Assembly: GCF_003007735.2 (NCBI RefSeq)
Contig: NZ_PXNQ02000010.1
Location: forward strand, 62,001-126,000
Origin: Paracoccus methylarcula
GTDB lineage: Bacteria; Pseudomonadota; Alphaproteobacteria; Rhodobacterales; Rhodobacteraceae
Length of the DNA stretch: 64,000 bases
Direction of reading: 5' to 3'
The position numbers and the translations under genes were made by a program. This document shows positions 7,928-17,890 of this stretch, piece by piece (position 1 is the first letter of the stretch; each line of letters opens with the position of its first letter). The notes beneath the pieces were generated by a model. It was not told where the DNA came from. It did no database searches and saw nothing but the letters and a program-made list of their open reading frames with translations.

Positions 7928-9007
7928 ATGTTGCCACCTCGCGATCCCGATGAAACCCTCAAGGCCCGTGGTGCCGATTCACGCCCCGCCGGGCGGTTCG
8001 AGCCGTATCAGAAGATGCGCGAATCCGATGGCTGGGACATTCCCGAGGACAGCCACCTTCTGAAGACCGAGGTGGTGACGGAAAAGCCGCGTTCGATCAT
8101 TACCCGCAACAACTCCCCGGATATCGGCTTCGACCGTTCGATCAACCCGTATCGGGGTTGCGAGCATGGCTGCATCTATTGCTACGCCCGGCCCAGCCAT
8201 TCCTATCTGGGATTGTCGCCGGGCCTGGATTTCGAGACGAAGATCACCGCCAAGCCGGAAGCCGCCCTTCTGCTGGAACGGGAGATCGCGCGCCCCTCCT
8301 ACAAGGTCGCGCCGATCGCGTTGGGAACGAATACCGATCCGTATCAGCCGGTCGAGGCGAAGCTGGCGATCATGCCGGGGATACTCAGGGTGCTGCGGGA
8401 CTGGAACCATCCCGCGACGCTGGTGACGCGGGGACGGGGCGTATTGCGCGATCTCGATCTCTGGGCCGAGATGGCGGCGAAGGACCAGGCGGCGATCGGG
8501 ATCAGCGTGACGACGCTGGATGCCAAGCTGGCACGCGCGCTGGAGCCGCGGGCCCCCACGCCGCAGACGCGGCTGCAGATGATCGGCGCGCTGTCGAAGG
8601 CCGGGGTGCCGGTCCGGGTGATGGTCGCGCCGGTGATCCCGGTGCTGACCGAGCCCGAGATCGAAGCGATCCTGACGGCGGCGCGCGAGGCAGGGGCAAG
8701 CACGGCCAGCATGATCCCGCTGCGCCTGCCGCATGAGGTCGCGCCGCTGTTCCGCGACTGGCTGGAGAGGCACCGGCCGGGCATGGCCGCGCATGTGATG
8801 AACCGGGTCCAGGCGATGCGGGGCGGGCGGGACAATGATCCGCGCTTCGGGCATCGCTTCAGGGGCGCGGGGGCAGAGGCGGAACTGGCGAAGCAGCGCT
8901 TTCGGCTGGCGCGGAAAAGGCTGGGCTACCGGGAAGGCAGCCCGCCGCTCGATTGCAGCCGCTTTGGTCCGCCGCCAAGGACAGGGGACCAGTTGAGCCT
9001 GTTCTGA
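7928..9007 (+). CDS. Radical SAM protein, PA0069 family
   Basis: The 359-residue protein contains CEHGCIYCYARPSH near residue 77, a CxxxCxxC cluster that binds the 4Fe-4S centre and S-adenosylmethionine. The flanking SINPYRGC, LGTNTDPYQPVE and SVTTLD segments are typical of the PA0069 subgroup of spore-photoproduct-lyase-like proteins. The conserved C-terminal GDQLSLF tail is present. Its reaction is not known. ATG 7928 was chosen because the conserved region starts soon after; another ATG lies four codons upstream. Confidence 0.85.
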   Translation: MLPPRDPDETLKARGADSRPAGRFEPYQKMRESDGWDIPEDSHLLKTEVVTEKPRSIITRNNSPDIGFDRSINPYRGCEHGCIYCYARPSHSYLGLSPGLDFETKITAKPEAALLLEREIARPSYKVAPIALGTNTDPYQPVEAKLAIMPGILRVLRDWNHPATLVTRGRGVLRDLDLWAEMAAKDQAAIGISVTTLDAKLARALEPRAPTPQTRLQMIGALSKAGVPVRVMVAPVIPVLTEPEIEAILTAAREAGASTASMIPLRLPHEVAPLFRDWLERHRPGMAAHVMNRVQAMRGGRDNDPRFGHRFRGAGAEAELAKQRFRLARKRLGYREGSPPLDCSRFGPPPRTGDQLSLF

Positions 9008-9065
9008 GGGGCGGGCAATGGCACCAATGGCAGGGATATGCCTCTTTCGACCGGAATGATGCCGG

Positions 9066-9449
9066 TCAATCCGCCCAGAACGGGATTCGCGGGCGGCAGA
9101 AATTCGTCACCGCCATTCCGACCGACAGGGAGCCGTCCCGCGGCCCCGAGCCGAAATGGGACAGGCCCGCGCCCTCGGCCTTGCGCGCCGGGTCGAGCGT
9201 GAAGACGATACCTTTCCCCTTTTCGCGCGGCTTGGGCGTGGCCCGCCAGAGACGGGCCTTGCCCGGCTGTTTCAGGACATGCCGCGCGAAATCTCCGGCA
9301 GCACACCAGTAATCGGTATCGTCACGCTGCACCTCATGGGCAACCGCGATCTCGGTCGGGCCGACTTGCCTGGCGATCATGCCGTTCCGGGCCATGAAGG
9401 CGCTTGCGGGCAATGGCAGCAATAGCGCGATCAGCAATATCAGTCGCAT
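9066..9449 (-). CDS. Small secreted hypothetical protein
   Basis: A 127-residue protein beginning MRLILLIALLLPLPASAF, a clear Sec signal peptide with likely cleavage after ASA. The mature part has two cysteines (DYWCAAGD and TNFCRPR) that could pair in the periplasm, and no domain I recognise. AAGGA lies before this ATG; a longer frame upstream was rejected. It stands alone between two unrelated genes. Confidence 0.7.
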   Translation of the reverse strand: MRLILLIALLLPLPASAFMARNGMIARQVGPTEIAVAHEVQRDDTDYWCAAGDFARHVLKQPGKARLWRATPKPREKGKGIVFTLDPARKAEGAGLSHFGSGPRDGSLSVGMAVTNFCRPRIPFWAD

Positions 9450-9564
9450 CGCAAAAATCCTTTGGGCCAAGATTGTTTCCGCTGCTTCATCATGACAATG
9501 CCCGACCCGCATTCATGCCGCAATAACCATTGCCCGAGTAACGGCCTTCCCCCCGGCGTCCCGT

Positions 9565-10158
9565 TCAACGATCATGTAGCCCCTTTCCTTCGAGAATCCT
9601 GGGCGCGCATTTCGCGATCCGCGAGATCCGTGTCGCGGATTGTTTCGCCTGCGAGAAATGCAGCACATAGCCCCGCTGCCGTCCCGGGGTCAGGGCCTCG
9701 AAAGCGGTCCTGAACTCGGGATCCTCATCCAGCCTGTCGATGAGTTCCCCGGGGAATTCGGGGGCGTGTTTGCTGAAACTCACCTTGAGACCGGCTTTCT
9801 CCAGCTCGATGGCCTCGCCGATATAATCCTTCAGGACCGTTTCCAGCCCGGTGATCTCCGCAAGACCGGTGAACTCCACCTTGCGCATCGATTGCGAATT
9901 CTCGCCCGGAGCAATGAGGATGCCTTCCCGGTCCTCTAGCAGGACGCCCTTGAAGAACCCGAGAGCGCAGCAATCCTTGAGGCGCCAGAGGGTGACGATA
10001 TTGGCATTCTCAAAGCAGTAGCAGGGCGAGCGCCATTTGAACTCTTCCGTCAGCGGGGTGTCCCGCAGGATGGCCCGCAGCGTCGCCAGTTCCGCGCGCC
10101 ACGGTTTCGGTTCGCTGAAATACGCCTTGATCCGGGTATCGGATTCGCTCATCGCCAT
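9565..10158 (-). CDS. YdeI/DUF1801-type protein (OmdA-like C-terminus)
   Basis: A 197-residue protein. Residues 8-120 match the DUF1801 fold (TLRAILRDTPLTEEFKW, then SPCYCFENANIVTLW). The C-terminal 65 residues, from PEFPGELIDRLDEDPEFRTA to SRIAKCAPRILEGKG, are the YdeI/OmpD-associated tail. Homologues in Salmonella are linked to polymyxin and bacteriocin resistance, but that is not shown for this group. The ATG at 10158 follows GGGAG at good spacing. Confidence 0.8.
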   Translation of the reverse strand: MAMSESDTRIKAYFSEPKPWRAELATLRAILRDTPLTEEFKWRSPCYCFENANIVTLWRLKDCCALGFFKGVLLEDREGILIAPGENSQSMRKVEFTGLAEITGLETVLKDYIGEAIELEKAGLKVSFSKHAPEFPGELIDRLDEDPEFRTAFEALTPGRQRGYVLHFSQAKQSATRISRIAKCAPRILEGKGLHDR

Positions 10159-10426
10159 TCTCCCTGCTTCTCGGCCCGGATTGTCCTCCACCTCCGGCCC
10201 CCTGTCCATGGGGATCGGGATGAGGCGAAACGCGGCTGGCCGGAAAACCCGCTGATCGGGCAGGGGCGTGTTGCGGCAGAGCCGGACGGGACCGCGCTTC
10301 CTGCGCTTGCGTCATCTCGCGATGCAATCCGGGCGGCTGCCGTTCACGCATTCGGGCTTTGCATTCCGCCGCGAGAGCCCCTAAATGTGGCGCGCGGGCG
10401 TCGGGCCCCGCACAAGGGAGTTTGCA

Positions 10427-10663
10427 ATGCTGAACAATATCGGCCTTCCCGGCCTTCTTTTGATCGCGGTCGTCGTGCTGGTTCTGTTCGGACGCGGCAA
10501 GATCTCGTCCCTGATGGGCGAGGTCGGCAAGGGCATCACCGCCTTCAAACGCGGCGTGAAGGACGAAACCGAAGAGATCGAGAAAGCCACTGACGACACG
10601 CAGCAGGACGCGCCTGGCGACAAGGCGCGCGACGTGACGCCGGAAAACGGCGACCGTAGCTGA
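10427..10663 (+). CDS. tatA: Sec-independent translocase subunit TatA
   Basis: A 78-residue protein with an N-terminal membrane helix ([17 protein letters not shown]), the FGRGKI hinge, an amphipathic helix ([15 protein letters not shown]) and a short acidic tail. This is the pore-forming subunit of the twin-arginine system, which exports folded proteins across the inner membrane. AAGGGAG precedes the ATG. It is first in a tatABC operon, 18 bp before tatB. Confidence 0.96.
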   Translation: MLNNIGLPGLLLIAVVVLVLFGRGKISSLMGEVGKGITAFKRGVKDETEEIEKATDDTQQDAPGDKARDVTPENGDRS

Positions 10664-10681
10664 TCGCGAAAGGGCACGGCC

Positions 10682-11146
10682 ATGTTGGACATCGGCTGGA
10701 GCGAGCTTCTGCTGATCGGGGTGGTTGCGCTGATCGTGGTTGGCCCAAAGGATCTGCCGCATCTGTTCCATTCCCTGGGACGGTTCACCGCCCGGGCGCG
10801 CAGCATGGCGCGCGAATTCACCTCGGCGATGGAGGATGCCGCCAAGAGTTCGGGCATCGATGAGGCGGCGAATTCGATCAAGGACGTGAAATCGCTGACC
10901 TCGAAGAAATCGCTCGGACTGGACGCGCTGGACCGCGCCGCCGAACGGTTCGAGAAATGGGACCCGTCGCAGCCCGCGAAAACCGCTCGCCCCGATCCCG
11001 CCGCGCCGCAGCCCGCGGAGGAGCCTCCGAAGGCCGAGATTCCGCCAGCCGCGGAGCCATTGGAGGATGTGACAGCCGCCGATGAGGCAACCACCGGCAA
11101 GCGGCGCCTGCATGCGGTGCGCCGGTCGGATATGAAAGACGACTGA
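10682..11146 (+). CDS. tatB: Sec-independent translocase subunit TatB
   Basis: A 154-residue protein with an N-terminal membrane helix ([20 protein letters not shown]), the GPKDLPHL hinge diagnostic of TatB, a long amphipathic helix and a Pro/Ala/Glu-rich C-terminal tail. TatB and TatC form the receptor for twin-arginine signal peptides. The stop lies one base before the TTG start of tatC. Confidence 0.96.
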   Translation: MLDIGWSELLLIGVVALIVVGPKDLPHLFHSLGRFTARARSMAREFTSAMEDAAKSSGIDEAANSIKDVKSLTSKKSLGLDALDRAAERFEKWDPSQPAKTARPDPAAPQPAEEPPKAEIPPAAEPLEDVTAADEATTGKRRLHAVRRSDMKDD

Positions 11147-11147
11147 A

Positions 11148-11999
11148 TTGGCCACGAACACCCAACCGGACGATGAGATCGATGACAGCTCGGCCCCGCT
11201 GATCGAGCATCTGGCCGAGCTGCGCACCCGGATCATCTGGTCGCTGCTGGCCTTCGTCGTGATGATGGTGCTGTGCTATACGGTCTGGCAGCCGATCTAC
11301 AATTTCCTGACGCAACCGATCTGCGCGGCGCTGGATGCGCGGGGGCAGGATTGCCAGTTGCAGATCATCAAGCTGCAGGAAGGTTTCTTCACCGCCATCA
11401 ATATCTCGTTCTTCGGCGGCTTCGCCCTGGCCTTTCCGATCATTGGCTACCAGATGTGGCGCTTCGTTGCGCCGGGGCTTTACCGCAACGAGAAAAGCGC
11501 CTTCCTGCCCTTTCTGGTCGCCTCGCCGGTGATGTTCGCGATCGGCGCGGCCTTCGCCTATTACGTGATCCTGCCGATGGCCTATGATTTCTTCCTGGGC
11601 TTCCAGCAGGGTCCCGTCGTCGCCACCCCCGACGAGATGACCGAGACGCGAGATGTCGCGGGCATCTCCTTCCAGGGGTCGATGCAGGAATATCTCAACC
11701 TGACGATCAAGTTCCTGCTGGCCTTCGGGCTCAGTTTCCAACTGCCGGTGCTGCTCACGCTGATGGGCAAGGCGGGGCTGGTCTCTGCCGAGGGGCTGGG
11801 CTCGGTCCGCAAATACGCGGTCGTCGCGATCCTGGCGCTGGCCGCCGTCGCCACCCCGCCCGACGTGATCTCGCAGGTGATCCTGTTCGTCGTGGTCTAC
11901 GGGCTCTACGAGGTCTCGATCCAGCTTGTCCGCCGGATCGAGCGCAAGCGCGAGGCGGAGCTCAAGGCGCAGGGATTATGGGTCGAGGACGAGGAATGA
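11148..11999 (+). CDS. tatC: Sec-independent translocase subunit TatC
   Basis: A 283-residue inner-membrane protein with six predicted helices. The N-terminal [14 protein letters not shown] and the [20 protein letters not shown] loop are TatC signatures for signal-peptide recognition. There is no in-frame ATG near the conserved N-terminus, so translation probably begins at TTG 11148, directly after the tatB stop. The stop overlaps the next gene's start as ATGA. Confidence 0.96.
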   Translation: MATNTQPDDEIDDSSAPLIEHLAELRTRIIWSLLAFVVMMVLCYTVWQPIYNFLTQPICAALDARGQDCQLQIIKLQEGFFTAINISFFGGFALAFPIIGYQMWRFVAPGLYRNEKSAFLPFLVASPVMFAIGAAFAYYVILPMAYDFFLGFQQGPVVATPDEMTETRDVAGISFQGSMQEYLNLTIKFLLAFGLSFQLPVLLTLMGKAGLVSAEGLGSVRKYAVVAILALAAVATPPDVISQVILFVVVYGLYEVSIQLVRRIERKREAELKAQGLWVEDEE

Positions 12000-12853
12000 A
12001 GGACATGACCGAGGCATCCGAGCCGCTGGAACGTATCGCCGCCGCGCTGGAGCGGCTGGCGCCGAAACCTCGTCCGGAGCCGCGCTTCACCGAGGCCAAC
12101 GCCTATGTCTGGCATCCCGATCCCGATTGGCTGGAGCCGGTCGAGACCGTCGATCGCGTCGATCTGGTGCAATTGATCGGCATCGACCGGGCCAAGGACA
12201 CGCTTTTGGCCAATACGCTGCAATTCGCCCGTGGATATGGCGCCAACAACGCGCTTTTATGGGGCGCGCGCGGCATGGGAAAATCCTCGCTGGTCAAGGC
12301 CGTTCATGCCGAGGCGGTGGCGCAGGACCTGCCTCTCGTGCTGGTCGAGATCGCGCGCGAGGATCTCGGCTCGGTCGGACGGTTGCTGGCCATCCTGGGA
12401 CGGGCGCAGGACCGCCGCTTCCTGCTGTTCTCGGACGATCTCTCCTTCAGCCATGACGATACGCAATACAAGTCGCTCAAGGCGGTGCTGGATGGCGGGA
12501 TCAGCGGACGGCCCGCAAACGTGATCCTCTACGCGACCTCGAATCGCCGCCACCTGATGCCGCGCGACATGATCGACAATGAACGCTCGAGCGCCATCCA
12601 TCCGGGCGAGGCGGTAGAGGAAAAGGTTTCGCTGTCGGACCGTTTCGGGCTGTGGCTGGGTTTCCACCCCTGCAGCCAGGACGAATACCTGGCCATGGTG
12701 CAGGGCTATTGCGACGCCTATGACCTGAAGATCGCCCCCGAGGAACTGCGCGCCGAGGCGGTGGAATGGCAGGCCACGCGCGGTGGCCGCTCGGGCCGGG
12801 TGGCATGGCAATTCTTCACCGACCTGGCCGGTCGGCACGGCATCGCGGTCTAG
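11996..12853 (+). CDS. DUF815-family AAA-like ATPase
   Basis: A 285-residue ATP-binding protein with Walker [11 protein letters not shown] near residue 87, Walker [12 protein letters not shown] and a sensor-like [13 protein letters not shown]. This matches the DUF815 P-loop family, widespread in bacteria and of unknown function. Its start overlaps the tatC stop (ATGA), so it is translated with the Tat operon, but a direct link to protein export is only an inference from position. Confidence 0.85.
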   Translation: MKDMTEASEPLERIAAALERLAPKPRPEPRFTEANAYVWHPDPDWLEPVETVDRVDLVQLIGIDRAKDTLLANTLQFARGYGANNALLWGARGMGKSSLVKAVHAEAVAQDLPLVLVEIAREDLGSVGRLLAILGRAQDRRFLLFSDDLSFSHDDTQYKSLKAVLDGGISGRPANVILYATSNRRHLMPRDMIDNERSSAIHPGEAVEEKVSLSDRFGLWLGFHPCSQDEYLAMVQGYCDAYDLKIAPEELRAEAVEWQATRGGRSGRVAWQFFTDLAGRHGIAV

Positions 12854-12882
12854 CCCGCCATCCGGATCGCCCCCAAAGCCCC

Positions 12883-12945
12883 TTTCTTCTTCATGCAAAT
12901 ATCCTGGGGGAGGCACCCGGAACGGGTTACGGGGGCAAAGCCCCC
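12883..12945. repeat. Dispersed intergenic repeat, copy A
   Basis: The core TTCTTCTTCATGCAAATATC (12885-12904) is followed by a G-run and a hairpin, GGGGGC-AAA-GCCCCC, at 12931-12945. The same core recurs at 14784, 44915 (inverted), 48623 and 54987 (inverted). It follows the DUF815 gene and may also end that transcript. Confidence 0.7.
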
Positions 12946-12990
12946 ATCGCCACGCCAATCCGCTTGCGCAAACGCTGCCTGCCGGGTTTC

Positions 12991-14283
12991 ATGTTCACCA
13001 TGAGCCCACGCAGCGTCACCCATATCCTGACCGGCACCCGGATCCGCGAACGGCGCCTTGCCCTGTCGCGCAGGCAGGCCGATATCGCGCGCGCGGCAGG
13101 CATATCTCCGGCCTATCTCAACCTGATCGAACATAATCGCCGGCCGGTGGGCGAAGACCTGGTTGCCCGCCTCGCCGAAGTGCTGGAGGTTCCGGCCGAG
13201 GAACTCGCCTCGGGCCGCGAAGAGGCCCGGATGGCGGCCCTGCGCGAGGCGGCGGCGCGCGCGCCCTCGGGCAAGGATCCTGCGCCCGAACTGGAGCAGG
13301 CGCCCGAACTGCTCGCCCGTTTTCCCGGTTGGGCAGGCACGCTGATCGCCACTTCCCGCCGCGCCGACGCGCTGGAGCGGCAATTGGTGAACCTGTCGGA
13401 CCGGATGACGCAGGATCCCTATCTGCTGACCACCCTGCACGAGGTGCTCTCGGCGGTGACTTCGCTGCGTTCGACCGCCTCGATCCTGGTCGAGGAGGGC
13501 GAATTGCCCGAGGAATGGCGGCACCGCTTCCATGCCAACCTGGCAGAGGACAGTCTGCGCCTGTCCACGACGGCGCAGGCGCTGGTCGCCTATCTCGACA
13601 GTTTCGAGACCGAGGAGGGGATCTATACCCCGCAGGAAGAGGTCGAGGCATGGATGGCGGCGGGCACGCCTCCGATCGAGGAGGCAGCCGACCTGGCCAC
13701 TGATGCGGCCCGCGCGCTGGCCCGCGATCACCTGCTCCGGATGAGGGCCGAACGTGCCGCACTGCCGGACTCGACCCTGGGGGGCGCCTCGGAGGCGGGC
13801 GACCCGCTGCGCATCGCCGCAAGGCTGCGGGCGCCCCTGGACCTGGTGATGCGGCGGCTGGCGGCGCTGCGCCCGCCGGGCTTCGAAGAGGTGGGGCTGC
13901 TGGTCTGCGATGGTTCGGGCACGCTGACATTGCGGCGTCCGGCTCCGGGCTTTCCACTGTCGCATCCCGGCGATGCCTGCCCGCTCTGGCCGCTCTACCG
14001 GGCCTTGGCCACGCCACAGACCGCGATCAGCGCGCGGGTCCGGGTGCCCGAGGGGCGTGAGTTCGACACGATCAGCTATGCCACGCGCAGCCAGCCCGAA
14101 GGGATCGAGGGACCGCTGCTGACACAGGCGCAGATGCTGATCCTGCCCGCCGCAGGTGCCCCGGACGCGCCCGGCCGGGTCATCGAGATCGGCGCTTCCT
14201 GCCGGATTTGCCCGCGTTCGGATTGCCCGGCGCGGCGCGAGCCTTCGATTCTTTCTCCGCATCGGGCCATCGGAGGGCTTTGA
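12991..14283 (+). CDS. XRE-family regulator, short-chain fatty acyl (ScfR)-like
   Basis: A 430-residue protein. Residues 12-70 form an XRE helix-turn-helix (RRQADIARAAGISPAYLNLI). A long helical middle follows, and the C-terminal third ends with CRICPRSDCPARREPSIL, the conserved cysteine motif of RamB/ScfR-type regulators. Members of that group control short-chain acyl-CoA (acetate, propionate) metabolism; the target is not visible here. An alternative ATG lies at 13000. It is followed 61 bp later by a response regulator on the same strand. Confidence 0.75.
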   Translation: MFTMSPRSVTHILTGTRIRERRLALSRRQADIARAAGISPAYLNLIEHNRRPVGEDLVARLAEVLEVPAEELASGREEARMAALREAAARAPSGKDPAPELEQAPELLARFPGWAGTLIATSRRADALERQLVNLSDRMTQDPYLLTTLHEVLSAVTSLRSTASILVEEGELPEEWRHRFHANLAEDSLRLSTTAQALVAYLDSFETEEGIYTPQEEVEAWMAAGTPPIEEAADLATDAARALARDHLLRMRAERAALPDSTLGGASEAGDPLRIAARLRAPLDLVMRRLAALRPPGFEEVGLLVCDGSGTLTLRRPAPGFPLSHPGDACPLWPLYRALATPQTAISARVRVPEGREFDTISYATRSQPEGIEGPLLTQAQMLILPAAGAPDAPGRVIEIGASCRICPRSDCPARREPSILSPHRAIGGL

Positions 14284-14344
14284 CAGCGGGTCCGGTTGCT
14301 GCAAACTGGCAAGGCAGGCTGCGGGGGAGGCGGCACCTAGTCCT

Positions 14345-14704
14345 ATGAGACCGGATATCTTGATGATCGAGGACGAACCCAACATCGCCGAGGCGGTGCG
14401 CTTCATTCTGACTCGCGACGGCTGGCATCTCGCGCTGCATGACGATGGAGAGGGCGGGATCGAGGCGATCCGCGATCAGCGCCCCCGCCTTGTGATCCTG
14501 GACCTGATGCTGCCCAATCGCTCGGGGAGCGAGATCCTGTCGGAATTGCGTGGCGAGGGTGATCCCGGCCTGGCAGCGACCCCGGTGCTGATGCTGACGG
14601 CGCGCGGCCAGACCGCGGAGGCGACGACACAGGCCGATGCGGTGATGGCCAAACCCTTCGCCAATGAGGAATTGCGCGCGCAGGTCAGGCGGATGCTGGG
14701 ATGA
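14345..14704 (+). CDS. Single-domain response regulator
   Basis: The 119-residue protein is a receiver domain only: acidic pocket MIEDEP (Asp10, Glu11), phospho-acceptor Asp53 in VILDLMLP, conserved TARG and Lys in VMAKPF. It has no output domain, so it must act through protein contact or phosphotransfer. It lies upstream of a small membrane gene and a large hybrid transporter/histidine kinase on the same strand, which is the likely phosphodonor. Confidence 0.9.
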   Translation: MRPDILMIEDEPNIAEAVRFILTRDGWHLALHDDGEGGIEAIRDQRPRLVILDLMLPNRSGSEILSELRGEGDPGLAATPVLMLTARGQTAEATTQADAVMAKPFANEELRAQVRRMLG

Positions 14705-14783
14705 GCGGGCGTCACTCACCATGGTGGCACCGGCAAGGCGCGCGGCCCCTGCGCGATCCGGACCGCTACAAAGCCGCGTGCTC

Positions 14784-14804
14784 TTTCTTCTTTGTAGAAA
14801 TACC
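14784..14804. repeat. Dispersed intergenic repeat, copy B (degenerate)
   Basis: TTTCTTCTTTGTAGAAATAC resembles the core of copy A with several changes and no adjacent G-rich hairpin. It lies in the 201-base gap between the response regulator and the small membrane gene, where I see nothing else. Confidence 0.5.
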
Positions 14805-14905
14805 TATTGGAGGCGCCGGTCCGGACGCCCCTCCGGCCATCCCGCGCCGCCACCGGATCGGGGTTCCATCCACACCGGCCTGCCCCGAAGGACAAGGGCG
14901 CGCGC

Positions 14906-15198
14906 ATGCCTGACCGGCCATTGTTCCTGGAGCGCGCCTCGTTCCGCCGCCGCCGCCTGGGCGATGCGGCGCGGGTGCTGCCGGTCCTCGCGGTCCTGGT
15001 GGTGATGCTGCCGGTCTGGTGGCAACCGCGCGCGTCAGTTTCGGGGTCGGGGCGATCGCGCTGTTCGGCTTCTGGGCGGCGCTGATCCTCGCGGTGCGGG
15101 TGCTGCATCGCGCCCTGATCCGGGCCGAAGCCGCCACCATGCGCGCGGCCGGCGATGCCTCGGGCGACAGTGACTGGAAGGATCCCGATGCCCTTTGA
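14906..15198 (+). pseudogene. Small two-helix membrane protein, frameshifted
   Basis: From ATG 14906 the frame reads MPDRPLFLERASFRRRRLGD and a membrane helix (ARVLPVLAVLVVMLPVWW), then loses sense. One base back in register, from about 15022, a second helix (VGAIALFGFWAALILAVRVL) and a hydrophilic tail follow, ending at TGA 15196-15198, which overlaps the kinase start by 11 bp. Combined length is about 97 residues. The pattern is a single-base deletion near 15010-15030. No slippery heptamer is apparent, so a deletion or sequencing error is more likely than programmed shifting. It probably belongs to the kinase signalling unit. Confidence 0.6.
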
Positions 15199-17836
15199 GA
15201 CACTGGTCGCCGGATGCCTCGCCTATGTGGTCCTGATGTTCGGCGTGGCCTTCGCCGCCGACCGGGCGGCGCAGCGCGGCCATGTCCGCTGGCTGGATCA
15301 TCCGGCGGTCTACACGCTGTCGCTGTCGGTCTATTGCTCGGCATGGACCTTTTACGGAGCGGTCGGCTATGCCAGCCGCTCGGGCCTGGAATTCGCCACC
15401 ATCTATATCGGCCCGACCATCGTCTTTACCGGCGCGTGGTGGGGGCTGCGCCGATTGGTGCGGGTGGCGCGGATGCATCATGTCACCTCGGTCGCCGACC
15501 TGATCTCGGCCCGGTTCGGCAAGTCGAACCCGCTGGCGGCGATGATTACCCTGATCGCCGTCATCGCCGCCACGCCCTATATCGCGCTGCAATTGCAATC
15601 GGTCAGCCTGTCCTTCGAGGTCTTTGCCACCCAATCCCCGAACGGCCCCGAGATCGGGGGCGGAACGGCCCTGTGGGTGGCGGCGGGGCTGGCGCTGTTC
15701 TCGATCCTGTTCGGCACCCGCAACCTGGCGGCGGATGAGCGTCACCACGGGGTGGTCACCGCCATCGCGCTCGAGGCCGTGGTCAAGCTGCTGGCCTTCC
15801 TTGCGCTTGGCATCTTCGTGGTCTGGGGCCTGGCCGACGGCCCCGCCGATATCGTCGCCCGCATCTCCGCCGCAGCCGAAGATCCCGCGCGCGAGGGGTG
15901 GGTGCTGCGGCCCGACCGCTGGACCACATTGACCATCGTTTCCGCCGCCGCGGTGCTGACCCTGCCGCGGATGTTCCAGGTCATGGTGGTCGAAGCCGCC
16001 GATGAAGAGCGCCTGCATGTCGCGGGCTGGGCCTTTCCGGCCTATCTCTTCGCCATGTCGCTTTTCGTGCTGCCCATCGCGGTGATGGGGGCCGAGATGC
16101 TGCCCACCGATGCCAATCCCGATCTCTACATGCTGACATTGCCTCAAGCTTCCGGGCAGAACCTGCTGGCATTGCTTGTCTTTCTTGGCGGATTCTCGGC
16201 AGCGACCTCGATGGTGGTGGTCAGTGCCATCGCGCTGGCGACGATGATCTCGAACCATTGGCTGACGCCGCTCTGGCTGCTCTTGCGCCGCCGCCCGGCG
16301 GGCGACGATCCCGAGGATCTGCGCGGTTTCGTCCTGAATGCCCGCCGCCTCGCCATCCTGGCGGTGGTGGGCGCGGGCTGGGTCTATCACCAGGCCTCGG
16401 GCGGGACGAGCGCGCTGGCGGCGATGGGACTGGTCGCCTTTACCGGCATGGCGCAGGTGCTGCCCGCGATGCTGGGCGGGCTGTTGTGGCGCGGGGCCAA
16501 CCGGATGGGAGCCTATGCGGGGGTCGGAACAGGCTTCGCGCTGTGGCTGGCGACGATCTTCCTGCCCTCGATCGGGATCGGGGTGGCGCCGGTGCCGGCC
16601 GAGGGCGTCGATGCGCTCTCCTTCGCGATCTTCCTGTCGCTGTCGCTGAATACGTTGGCCTTCATCACCGTCTCGATCTTCGGTTTTCCCGATCCGGTCG
16701 AGCGGCTGCAGGGCTTGTCCTTCGTCAGTACCATCCAGCCGATCCGCCATTCGCGCATGGCGCGTGCCGAGGACCGGGCCGAGCCGCTTCTGGCCATGGC
16801 CCGTCGTGTCTGGGGCGCGGATGCGGCGCTGCATTATTTCCAGGCGCAGGCGGCGGCGCAGGGGAAATCCGGATTCCTGCCCGACCTGACGCCGGGTTTC
16901 CTGACCGGGCTGGAACGGCGGCTGGCGGGATCGATCGGCGCGGCCACGGCCCATGCGATGATCGACAGGGTGGCCGGGGGCATGGCGCTGACCGTCTCGG
17001 ACCTGATGGAGGTCGCCGACGAGGCCCAACGCGCCAAGGAGGAGGCGCAGCGGCTGGAGAGCGCCACGACCGAGCTTGAACGCACCGCCCGGCAATTGCG
17101 CGAGGCGAATGACAAGCTGACCGCGCTTTCGGTGCAGAAGGACGCCTTCCTGGGCCAGATCAGCCATGAATTGCGCACCCCGATGACCTCGGTCCGGGCG
17201 TTTTCCGAGATTCTCAAGACCCCCGACCTGTCCGATGAGGAGCGCAGCCGTTTCGCCGGGATCATCCATGACGAGGCCGGGCGGCTGACCCGGCTTCTGG
17301 ACGATCTGCTGGACTTGTCGGTACTGGAAAGCGGGAACGCGCAGCTGACGGTCTCGGCGGCCAATCTGCACGACCTGATCGACCGGGCGCTGTCGGCGGC
17401 TTCGGCCACCCGGCCCGAGCGGGTCTTTACCATCGACCGCGACCTGCCCTCGGAGCATCTGGGCGTGATCACCGATCCAGACCGGCTGCTGCAGGTGCTG
17501 ATCAACGTGATCGGCAATGCCCGCAAATATTGCGATGCCGAGCGCCCGGTGCTGACCATCCGGGTGATGCGCCGCGAGGGAAACGGCCCGCAGATCGATA
17601 TCGGTGACAATGGCGCCGGGATCGACACCGCCCGCCAGTCGCTGATCTTCGAGAAATTCTCGCGGCTCAACGAATCCACGCGGGCTGGCGGGGCAGGGCT
17701 GGGCCTGGCGATCTGCCGCGAGATCATGGCGGTTCTGGGGGGCGAGATCAGCTATCTTCCGGGACAGGGCGGGGCCGCGTTCCGGATCACCCTGCCGTCA
17801 CGGCCGCCCGCGATTTCCAGAAGGGGCGGCGTGTAA
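15188..17836 (+). CDS. Sensor histidine kinase with sodium/solute symporter-like N-terminus
   Basis: An 882-residue CbrA-like hybrid. Residues 1 to about 490 are a sodium:solute symporter-type membrane domain with about 13 helices (SVYCSAWTFYGAVGYASRSG early). A linker with a coiled coil (residues about 615-650) leads to the dimerisation domain with phospho-accepting His660 in QISHELRTPM. The ATPase domain follows with N box INVIGNARKY, G1 DNGAGID and G2 GGAGLGLAICRE. It probably links uptake or sensing of a solute to phosphorylation of the upstream single-domain regulator. ATG 15188 overlaps the preceding small gene. Confidence 0.9.
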   Translation: MPFETLVAGCLAYVVLMFGVAFAADRAAQRGHVRWLDHPAVYTLSLSVYCSAWTFYGAVGYASRSGLEFATIYIGPTIVFTGAWWGLRRLVRVARMHHVTSVADLISARFGKSNPLAAMITLIAVIAATPYIALQLQSVSLSFEVFATQSPNGPEIGGGTALWVAAGLALFSILFGTRNLAADERHHGVVTAIALEAVVKLLAFLALGIFVVWGLADGPADIVARISAAAEDPAREGWVLRPDRWTTLTIVSAAAVLTLPRMFQVMVVEAADEERLHVAGWAFPAYLFAMSLFVLPIAVMGAEMLPTDANPDLYMLTLPQASGQNLLALLVFLGGFSAATSMVVVSAIALATMISNHWLTPLWLLLRRRPAGDDPEDLRGFVLNARRLAILAVVGAGWVYHQASGGTSALAAMGLVAFTGMAQVLPAMLGGLLWRGANRMGAYAGVGTGFALWLATIFLPSIGIGVAPVPAEGVDALSFAIFLSLSLNTLAFITVSIFGFPDPVERLQGLSFVSTIQPIRHSRMARAEDRAEPLLAMARRVWGADAALHYFQAQAAAQGKSGFLPDLTPGFLTGLERRLAGSIGAATAHAMIDRVAGGMALTVSDLMEVADEAQRAKEEAQRLESATTELERTARQLREANDKLTALSVQKDAFLGQISHELRTPMTSVRAFSEILKTPDLSDEERSRFAGIIHDEAGRLTRLLDDLLDLSVLESGNAQLTVSAANLHDLIDRALSAASATRPERVFTIDRDLPSEHLGVITDPDRLLQVLINVIGNARKYCDAERPVLTIRVMRREGNGPQIDIGDNGAGIDTARQSLIFEKFSRLNESTRAGGAGLGLAICREIMAVLGGEISYLPGQGGAAFRITLPSRPPAISRRGGV

Positions 17837-17890
17837 CCATTTCTCAACCCTTCCTTGCCAGAACCTTCCCTCACAGCTTGAGGATTCGAC

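Noticed and set aside
12850-14406. Minus-strand frame of over 500 codons opposite the ScfR-like regulator
   Set aside because: No recognisable domain, and the plus strand encodes a conserved helix-turn-helix and cysteine motif.
14906-15198. Programmed ribosomal frameshift in the small membrane gene
   Set aside because: No slippery heptamer or stimulatory structure is evident, and three other genes in the window show similar one-base losses.
15035-17458. Long minus-strand open frame opposite the histidine kinase
   Set aside because: It is the antisense of a clear kinase with intact motifs; the translated product is Arg/Gly/Gln-rich with no domain, the usual shadow in GC-rich DNA.
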